Assembly: GCA_016177515.1 (NCBI GenBank)
Contig: JACOUZ010000262.1
Location: 1 to 11,477 of the forward strand
Source of the DNA: Acidobacteriota bacterium
Lineage (GTDB): Bacteria > Acidobacteriota > Polarisedimenticolia > Gp22-AA2
Direction: 5' to 3'
DNA: 11,477 bases
The notes below the pieces were generated by a model that was not told where the DNA came from, made no database searches, and was given only the letters and a program-made list of their open reading frames with translations. Positions 6,905 to 11,477 of this stretch are shown one piece after another. Made by a program: the position numbers and the translations under genes. Numbering within the stretch: position 1 is the first letter of the stretch; each line of letters begins with the position of its first letter.

Positions 6905-6919
6905 GTGGCGGGCCGCACC
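6905..6919. repeat. Third copy of a 15-bp near-palindromic motif
   Basis: GTGGCGGGCCGCACC here is identical to 2977..2991 and, inverted, to 3073..3087 in the inverted-repeat element. It lies just beyond the stop of the YraN-family gene. Its core GCGGGCCGC is self-complementary around a central G. This copy is a single half-site without the long arms. Confidence 0.6.
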
Positions 6920-6938
6920 CCGATCTCCCGCGGTCGGC

Positions 6939-7373
6939 TCATGCTTCGAAGGCGTTCCGGATCAGCCGGACGCGGGGAGCCGAGCCCGGCTCTTCCAGCA
7001 CCTCGACCACGTCGAACCGGCACGGGACCTCGGGGCCGCCGCGGCGCGCCAGGTAGAGAGAGGCGGCCCGGGCGATCCGGCCGCGCTTCCTGCCGTCGAC
7101 CGCCTCCGCGGGGCGCCCGCAGGCCATGGACGAGCGGGCCTTGACCTCAACGAAGACCAGGCTGTCGCCATCCCGCGCGATGAAATCGATCTCGCCGGCG
7201 CGGGTCCTGTAGCGGCGCTCCAGGATAAAGTACCCGAGCGACTCGAGGTGCCGCCCGGCTGTTTCTTCACCGCGGCGGCCCAGGCTGGTGTGACCGCCCG
7301 CACCGGCGCGGCGGCCCGGGCCCGGGGCGTAGGCGGCAGGATCTTCCGCCAGGAGGCGGGCGCCGGGGCTCAA
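6939..7373 (-). CDS. yraN: YraN/UPF0102 family endonuclease-like protein
   Basis: The protein matches the YraN (UPF0102) family, small proteins with a PD-(D/E)XK nuclease-like fold often predicted to act on DNA or in recombination; the true role is not established. Landmarks are TSLGRRGEETA (29-39), the GEIDFIARDGD segment (60-70) and FVEVKAR (74-80), containing the family acidic residues and Lys. The frame has no ATG or GTG between the end of the preceding gene and the conserved core. The best start is TTG at 7373..7371, which overlaps the TGA of the Spy-like gene (7372..7370) and has AGGA a few bases upstream. This gives 144 residues, with an N-terminal extension of about 28 residues beyond the usual family start. 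A GTG further upstream, inside the previous gene, is the alternative. Translational coupling to the upstream gene is likely. Confidence 0.88.
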   Translation of the reverse strand: MSPGARLLAEDPAAYAPGPGRRAGAGGHTSLGRRGEETAGRHLESLGYFILERRYRTRAGEIDFIARDGDSLVFVEVKARSSMACGRPAEAVDGRKRGRIARAASLYLARRGGPEVPCRFDVVEVLEEPGSAPRVRLIRNAFEA

Positions 7374-7996
7374 AGGTCGTCCTGCGGTTCGTCCTGCCAC
7401 TCCTCCGCGCCGGGATCGCTTTCGGGGGGCCGCGGCGGCCGTCGGCCCGCAGCCGGCCCCCGCCCGGGGCCACGCCCGGCGCCCCGGCCCATCCCGTCCT
7501 GCAGGCGGCGTTGCATGACGCTGCGGATGCGCTCCTCGAAAAACACGAGCCGCGCCTGCTGCCGGCGCGTCAGGCCCTCGTCGAGAGCCATCCTGAGATC
7601 TCCCTCGCGGCTCCGGAAGGTCTCTTCGATGGCCCGGACTTCCTTCAGCGCCGCCTCCATCTCCTGGTCGGAGGCCGTTTCGTCGAGCAGGAGCGACCGC
7701 AGGCGCATCCTTGCGGCGCGTCTTTTCTCGGCGTGGTCGCGTCGCGCCTGCATCAGCTCCTCGAACCGGGGGATGACGGCCGCTTCCTGCCCCTCGGTCA
7801 GATGCAGCGCTTCGGTCAGGCGCGCGATGACCATCTGCTCCATGGCCCGGCGCATCTCTTCCGGTCGCTCCCCGCCGCCGGGGGCGCGGCGGGACTCGCG
7901 CGGCCTGTCTTCCGGTCCCGCCGCCGCGACGGTGACCAGGGCGAACAGGCCGACACAGGCCACGGCGGCCGCTCTTCCGATCCGGACAGTAATCAT
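7370..7996 (-). CDS. Secreted Spy/CpxP-like periplasmic protein (possible envelope or metal sensor)
   Basis: This 208-residue protein has a signal peptide (residues 1-26, AAA before the cut) and a helical region of the Spy/CpxP/CnrX type. Two LTxxQ motifs, the hallmark of that group, are visible: LTEGQ (66-70) and LTRRQ (142-146). Between them lie charged amphipathic helices. The tail (170-208) is rich in Gly, Arg and Pro and then acidic, probably disordered. The family binds misfolded proteins or metal in the periplasm, and CnrX-type members control an ECF sigma factor through an anti-sigma factor. Its position directly after a sigma and a zinc-finger anti-sigma gene supports a sensor role. 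AGGAGG (8012..8007) sits ten bases before the ATG. No obvious Cys/His metal cluster is present; His65 and His88 are the only histidines. Confidence 0.82.
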   Translation of the reverse strand: MITVRIGRAAAVACVGLFALVTVAAAGPEDRPRESRRAPGGGERPEEMRRAMEQMVIARLTEALHLTEGQEAAVIPRFEELMQARRDHAEKRRAARMRLRSLLLDETASDQEMEAALKEVRAIEETFRSREGDLRMALDEGLTRRQQARLVFFEERIRSVMQRRLQDGMGRGAGRGPGRGPAAGRRPPRPPESDPGAEEWQDEPQDDL

Positions 7997-8026
7997 TGAG
8001 ACGTATCCTCCTTCGCCTGCAGGTGC

Positions 8027-8081
8027 CTAGGAGTGTGTCCGAGTCATGGCATGGGTCGCGATCACTCGGACACACTCCTAG
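8027..8081. repeat. Perfect 18-bp palindromic repeat (REP/RAYT-terminus-like)
   Basis: CTAGGAGTGTGTCCGAGT (8027..8044) is exactly reverse-complemented at 8064..8081, with a 19-nt loop between. The right arm contains the TAG stop of the anti-sigma gene (8080..8078). On the minus strand no U-run follows, so it is not a classical terminator, though it could slow or partly stop transcription, or stabilise the upstream mRNA. Palindromes of this kind in GC-rich genomes are often dispersed REP-like elements; that origin is inference here because only one copy is in the window. Confidence 0.85.
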
Positions 8082-8659
8082 ACTTGCTCATCCAGAAGCT
8101 CCTCGAACAGCGCGCGGCCCTCCTCCGCGGAGATTCGGCCGAGATCATCCGCCGCGTCAAGCAGGTCCAACGGGGCGATCTCGTCCAGAATCGCATCGAG
8201 ATCGGACTCGTCCTGCCCCTCGGCGACCGCCTGCCGGAGCAGAGCCCCCAGCCGGGCCTCGGCTTCCGCGACCGTCAGGGCCCGCGGCGCAGGCGGTGCC
8301 GCCCGGCCGCCGCCGGCAAGCCACGGCGGGGCCGATGGAAGGCGGATCTGGAAGACGGCGAGCCCGGCCACGGCGACGGCCGCGGCGGCGACCGACGCCA
8401 GACGCAGGACGAGCCGGCGCCGCGCGGAAGCCGCGATGCGGGCCCGAAGGCGCGGGCCGAACGACGACCAGTACAGCGGGCCGGGGTCTGGAGCCTCGCC
8501 CGTCTCCAGAATGGCCAGGGCCTGCCGGATGCGTCCGGCCTCGGCCGAGCAGTCGGGGCAGCCGCCGAGGTGCGCCTCGAGATCCCGGCCGGCCTGCAGG
8601 TCGATTTCGCCGGCGATCCACGGCGCGATCCGATCGCGGGCGGCGTCGCACGCCAGCAT
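8078..8659 (-). CDS. Zinc-finger (ZAS) anti-sigma factor, membrane-anchored
   Basis: This 193-residue protein should bind and silence the ECF sigma factor encoded immediately upstream. The N-terminal cytoplasmic domain shows the ZAS pattern, Cys4 then H-x3-C-x2-C (His30, Cys34, Cys37). A transmembrane helix follows at about 84-104 after a basic RRRLVLR stretch. A mostly helical, acidic periplasmic part (126-193) could contact the Spy-like protein encoded next. The start ATG at 8659 lies two bases after the sigma stop TGA, with GGGAGG (8676..8671) inside the sigma gene, so translation is probably coupled. The frame stays open upstream through the sigma gene, but the zinc-finger start and ribosome site fix the start here. 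The stop codon is formed by the palindromic repeat, so the C-terminus may have been altered by its insertion. Confidence 0.88.
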   Translation of the reverse strand: MLACDAARDRIAPWIAGEIDLQAGRDLEAHLGGCPDCSAEAGRIRQALAILETGEAPDPGPLYWSSFGPRLRARIAASARRRLVLRLASVAAAAVAVAGLAVFQIRLPSAPPWLAGGGRAAPPAPRALTVAEAEARLGALLRQAVAEGQDESDLDAILDEIAPLDLLDAADDLGRISAEEGRALFEELLDEQV

Positions 8660-8661
8660 GG

Positions 8662-9222
8662 TCAGGCCCCCTCCCCCGGCGCGCCGCCCGCGGGCGCCAG
8701 CCGGCCCCTGAGATTGCGCACCGCCTGGAAAAACGTCGCCTTGGCCGTGCCGATGGAAATCCCGGTGATCTGGGCGATCTCGGTGAATTTCATTCCCTCG
8801 TACACCTTGAGAACCAGGACCTGTCTCTGGCGATTCGGCAGGTCTCCCACGGCCCGCCGGACCTGGCGCTTGAGCGCGGCATCCGGCCCGGCGGCGGCGC
8901 ACTGCAGGCCGGGCGCGTCCTCCAGCGGCACGGTCGCGCCGCGCGGGCGGCGGGCTCCGAGCGCCAGGTTGATGGCGATGCGCGTGATCCAGGTGCGGAA
9001 TGACGCATCCCCACGAAAGCGGCGCAGCGCCTTGTAGGCTCTCAAGAACGCCTCCTGAGCCAGATCGTCCGCCTCCTCGTGGCTCCCCATAAGCCTGAAG
9101 CCGAGGCGGTAGATCCCGATGCGGTGACGCGCCACCAGGTCGTCGAAGGCCGACTCGTCCCCCTGGACAAAGCGTGCCACGAGCCTTTCGTCGCCATCCT
9201 GACGATCCGGGTCAACCTGCAT
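8662..9222 (-). CDS. ECF (extracytoplasmic function) RNA polymerase sigma factor
   Basis: This 186-residue sigma-70-family protein has the two ECF domains. Region 2 covers about 21-90 with DESAFDDLV, GSHEEADDLAQEAFLRAYKA (46-65) and FRTWITRIAINLA. Region 4 covers about 124-175 with VGDLPNRQRQVLVLKV, EGMKFTEIAQITGISIGTAK (142-161) and a terminal basic helix. There is no region 3, as expected. It should direct polymerase to envelope-stress or nutrient-response promoters when its anti-sigma partner releases it. AGGAGG (9230..9225) is only two bases from the ATG, closer than ideal, but an overlapping GAGG further upstream allows a normal spacing. The gap to the cysS stop is 41 nt, so it could be read from cysS; I see no convincing ECF-type autoregulated promoter in that gap. 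Confidence 0.95.
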   Translation of the reverse strand: MQVDPDRQDGDERLVARFVQGDESAFDDLVARHRIGIYRLGFRLMGSHEEADDLAQEAFLRAYKALRRFRGDASFRTWITRIAINLALGARRPRGATVPLEDAPGLQCAAAGPDAALKRQVRRAVGDLPNRQRQVLVLKVYEGMKFTEIAQITGISIGTAKATFFQAVRNLRGRLAPAGGAPGEGA

Positions 9223-9263
9223 CGCCTCCTCTGGAACTTAGACCCTGCCGGGGCGCGGCCGGT

Positions 9264-10664
9264 TTAGGCGCTCTTGCGCTTCCAGCGCACTCCCTGGGGG
9301 GTGTCCTCAAGAACGATCCCGTGTCCGAGAAGATCGTCACGGATGCGATCGGCCTCATCGAAGTCCCGTCGCGCCCGGGCCTCCGAGCGCCTGCGGATGG
9401 CCGACTCGATTTCCGCGTCGAGATCCACGCGCTGCCCGGGGCGTATGCCGAAGACGCTCGCGAACGCGCCGAGGACCTCGCGAACCGCCTCCAGGTCCCG
9501 GCGCCCGAACTGCCCCGAATCGAGAGCCGAGTGGATCTCGCGGACCAGCTCGAACAGATGCCCGAGGGCGCCGGCCGTGTTGAGGTCGCTGTCGAGGTCC
9601 GCCAGCATTCCCCGGAGTCTCTCTCCGGCCGTCGCGGCCAGAGCGCCGCCCTCGCCTTGGAGCCCCGCGGCGGCCTGCTCGATCCTCCCGGCCAGGTCGT
9701 CCAGGCGGGTGAGCGCCGCCTGGGCCTGGGACAGCCCCTCGAAGGTGAAATTGAGCGGCTTGCGGTAGTGGACCGACAGGAGCATGAAGCGGATGGCCCT
9801 CATGTCGTAGCCGCGGGCCGCCAGGTCGCGAAGGGTGAGGTAGTTGCCCTTCGATTTCGACATCTTTTCGCCGTCCACGATCAGGTGGGCGGCGTGCATC
9901 CAGTAGCGCACGAACGGCTTGCCGGTGGCCGCCTCGCTCTGGGCGATCTCGTTCTCGTGGTGCGGAAAGATGTTGTCCACGCCTCCGGTGTGGATGTCGA
10001 AGGTCTCCCCCAGGAGGTGCATCGACATGGCCGAGCACTCCATGTGCCAGCCGGGACGTCCCGGGCCGATTTCCGTCTGCCAGAAAGGCTCGCCGTCCCT
10101 GGGCGCCTTCCAGACGGCGAAATCGCGCGGGTTGTCCTTGTCGTATTCATCGGAGTCGATGCGCGACTGCCCGGCGCCGGAGGCCGCGTCCAGGCGTGAC
10201 AGCCGGCCATAGTGCGGAAAGCTCGAGATCTTGAAGTAGAACGATCCGCGGCTCTCGTACACGTGCCCCTTTTGCAGAAGCCTCTGCACGAGGCGCACGA
10301 TCTCCGGAATGAAGGCGGTGGCTCTCGGGTAGTGCTCCGCCCGCTCGATGCCCAGGGCGTCCAGATCCTCGAAGAAGGCGTCGATGTAGCGGCGCGTGTA
10401 GTCCTCCAGCGTGAGGCCGGCCGAGCGCGCGTTGGCGATCGTCTTGTCGTCCACGTCCGTCAGGTTCATCACCTGCGTCACGCGGTGGCCGCGCAGCTTC
10501 AGGTGCCGGCGCAGCAGGTCTTCCCACAGGTAGGTCCTGAAATTGCCGATGTGGGCGTGGTCGTAGACGGTCGGGCCGCAGGTGTAGAGGCGCACCTCGC
10601 CGGGACGGAGAGGCTCGAACGCCTCCTCCCGGCGGGTCAGGGTGTTGTGAAAGCGAAGCGTCAT
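9264..10664 (-). CDS. cysS: Cysteine--tRNA ligase (cysteinyl-tRNA synthetase)
   Basis: This 466-residue class-I aminoacyl-tRNA synthetase charges tRNA-Cys with cysteine in the cytoplasm. The ATP-binding HIGN (38-41) follows CGPTVYDHA, and the second signature KMSKS is at 268-272. The four zinc ligands that select cysteine are in place: Cys29, Cys210, His235 and Glu239, each one residue beyond the E. coli numbering. Other landmarks are NLTDVDDKTI (67-76) and GWHMECSAMS (205-214). Length agrees with the E. coli enzyme (461). The start at 10664 gives the normal N-terminus MTLRFHNTLT. The same frame remains open for 200 further codons across the receptor gene, which is a high-GC artefact. The ribosome site is weak (GAGGG 14 bases upstream). 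The gene follows the receptor by 41 nt and precedes the sigma gene by 41 nt. Confidence 0.97.
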   Translation of the reverse strand: MTLRFHNTLTRREEAFEPLRPGEVRLYTCGPTVYDHAHIGNFRTYLWEDLLRRHLKLRGHRVTQVMNLTDVDDKTIANARSAGLTLEDYTRRYIDAFFEDLDALGIERAEHYPRATAFIPEIVRLVQRLLQKGHVYESRGSFYFKISSFPHYGRLSRLDAASGAGQSRIDSDEYDKDNPRDFAVWKAPRDGEPFWQTEIGPGRPGWHMECSAMSMHLLGETFDIHTGGVDNIFPHHENEIAQSEAATGKPFVRYWMHAAHLIVDGEKMSKSKGNYLTLRDLAARGYDMRAIRFMLLSVHYRKPLNFTFEGLSQAQAALTRLDDLAGRIEQAAAGLQGEGGALAATAGERLRGMLADLDSDLNTAGALGHLFELVREIHSALDSGQFGRRDLEAVREVLGAFASVFGIRPGQRVDLDAEIESAIRRRSEARARRDFDEADRIRDDLLGHGIVLEDTPQGVRWKRKSA

Positions 10665-10682
10665 CCGGGCGAAGCCGTCCCT

Positions 10683-10703
10683 CGCGGGTGGCTCGAGCCC
10701 GCG
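10683..10703 (-). terminator. Small hairpin between receptor and cysS
   Basis: CGCGGG (10703..10698) can pair with CCCGCG (10688..10683) across a 9-nt loop directly after the receptor stop codon. A 6-bp GC stem without a U-run is weak; it may separate the two genes only partly. Confidence 0.25.
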
Positions 10704-10705
10704 AT

Positions 10706-11477
10706 TTAGAACTCGAACTCGATGCCGGCCTTGAACCGCCGGCCGAAGTCGCGCTCCGAAAGGATCTGCAGGTTGCCGCTGCGGTTGGGCGCCGCCGGCT
10801 CGTAGGTGAAGATTCTCAGATTGTCCTGGTTGAGCAGGTTCTCGACCGTGAAGCTCATCTTGGCGTTCAGCTTTCCGAGCACGAACGACTTGCGCGCCAG
10901 CACGTCGATGTTGAACACCGGATCGTTGCGGTGATCGTTCCGGCGCAGAATCTGGAAGTCGCGCTCGCCGGTCACCGGGTCCGGCCTGTCGGGAACGAAG
11001 CCGTACAGGAGGCGGAACTGCGGGTAATCGAAATTGTCGAGCGCCAGGAAGTTGCTCACGATCGAGTAGGGCAGGCCCGAGTTCCAGCTCATCGTGGTGC
11101 CCACCTGCCAGTCCTTCGGCAGGAAGGTGATCGCATTGAACTTCACGACGTGCCGTAAATCGTCCTCGGCGTACGCGAATTCCTGACCGACGGTGGCCGG
11201 ATCGTCCCCCAGGGACGAGTCGAAGCTCTCCGCCTGGGCGAGGTTGCGCGAATACGTGTACGACGCGTCCATCTGCCACTTCCGGCTCAGCCTCTTGGTC
11301 AGCTGGATCTCGACGCCGCGATAGAAGGCCTTGTTGATGTTGCCGACGCGGAAAATCTCGTTGAAGAAGAAGTTGTGGATATACAGATCCGGCTTGTTGT
11401 CCGGGATGCGCTGGGACGCCGCGCCGCCGCGCGCCGGCAGGAAGTCCCCGAGCGCTTCCAGGACGCTGCGAGCTTTG
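10706..11477 (-). CDS. TonB-dependent/Oar-like outer-membrane receptor, C-terminal beta-barrel (5' end outside window)
   Basis: The last 256 residues of an outer-membrane barrel are readable; the N-terminus lies beyond the right edge. Alternating beta-strand patterns are clear, including FYRGVEIQLTKRLSRKWQMD, DASYTYSRNL, AITFLPKDWQVGTTMSWNSG and KMSFTVENLLNQDN. The protein ends EFEF with a terminal Phe, the signal recognised by the Bam machinery. The GVEIQLTKRL and VENLLNQ segments are usual in the final strands of TonB-dependent receptors. The relaxed loops fit the large carboxypeptidase-regulatory/Oar-like receptors abundant in Acidobacteriota, but the plug and N-terminal domains needed to confirm this are not visible. 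The ligand is unknown. Confidence 0.88.
   Translation of the reverse strand, partial: KARSVLEALGDFLPARGGAASQRIPDNKPDLYIHNFFFNEIFRVGNINKAFYRGVEIQLTKRLSRKWQMDASYTYSRNLAQAESFDSSLGDDPATVGQEFAYAEDDLRHVVKFNAITFLPKDWQVGTTMSWNSGLPYSIVSNFLALDNFDYPQFRLLYGFVPDRPDPVTGERDFQILRRNDHRNDPVFNIDVLARKSFVLGKLNAKMSFTVENLLNQDNLRIFTYEPAAPNRSGNLQILSERDFGRRFKAGIEFEF

Noticed and set aside
7374..8075. Upstream extension of the YraN frame
   Set aside because: It overlaps the Spy-like gene in another frame, and the low-complexity Arg/Gly/Pro translation is not protein-like.
8027..8081. Palindrome as a rho-independent terminator
   Set aside because: No T-run follows on either strand, and genes of the same operon lie on both sides.
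8660..8902. N-terminal extension of the anti-sigma protein
   Set aside because: It lies inside the sigma factor gene in another frame; the ZAS domain starts at 8659 with its own ribosome site.
9232..9238. GGAACTT on the + strand as an ECF -35 element
   Set aside because: It points away from the sigma gene, into cysS antisense, and no matching -10 follows at the right distance.
10665..11279. N-terminal extension of CysS to about 671 residues
   Set aside because: The normal CysS N-terminus begins at 10664; the extension lies across the receptor gene in a wrong frame and lacks any domain.

Overview
This is a high-GC bacterial window that reads as chromosomal. It carries conserved housekeeping genes (cysS, a YraN-family gene, tRNA-Gly, tRNA-Cys) and genes of a Gram-negative envelope: a TonB-receptor-like beta-barrel end, a lipoprotein and a periplasmic Spy/CpxP-like protein. 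The barrel type, the ECF sigma/zinc-finger anti-sigma/periplasmic sensor cassette and the DHOR-type cytochrome would suit Acidobacteriota or a similar deep-branching soil or sediment lineage. That placement is inference; no marker gene in the window fixes it.

Left part (1-4506). Two class-III PLP aminotransferases of the same broad subfamily (both with an N-terminal LPGPK motif) flank a sulfatase-like lipoprotein. The first runs leftward and is cut by the window edge; it has an apparent leaderless promoter. The sulfatase-like gene also runs leftward. The second aminotransferase runs rightward from a GTG start behind a good sigma-70 promoter. The 432-bp gap between the sulfatase-like gene and the second aminotransferase holds no convincing gene. 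It contains a 121-bp inverted-repeat element with 30-nt arms that ends four bases before the -35 box.

Right part (4519-11477). Everything is on the minus strand. In transcription order it holds: the C-terminal end of a TonB-dependent/Oar-like receptor (cut by the edge), cysS, an ECF sigma factor, its zinc-finger anti-sigma factor, a Spy/CpxP-like secreted protein, a YraN/UPF0102 nuclease-like gene, tRNA-Gly(GCC), tRNA-Cys(GCA), a one-helix membrane protein of unknown function, and a di-heme c-type cytochrome of the DHOR type.

The sigma, anti-sigma, Spy-like and yraN genes are closely packed. The sigma and anti-sigma genes are 2 nt apart, and yraN probably starts at a TTG overlapping the preceding stop codon. 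The arrangement resembles CnrH/CnrY/CnrX-like envelope sensing: a membrane anti-sigma factor holds the sigma factor and a periplasmic Spy-fold protein senses metal or misfolding. A perfect 18-bp palindromic repeat sits between anti-sigma and sensor and supplies the anti-sigma stop codon.

I found no CRISPR array, transposase, phage gene or defence system. The most unusual items are the two palindromic elements and the Thr-for-Cys sulfatase-like active site. I do not see a clearly new multi-gene system.
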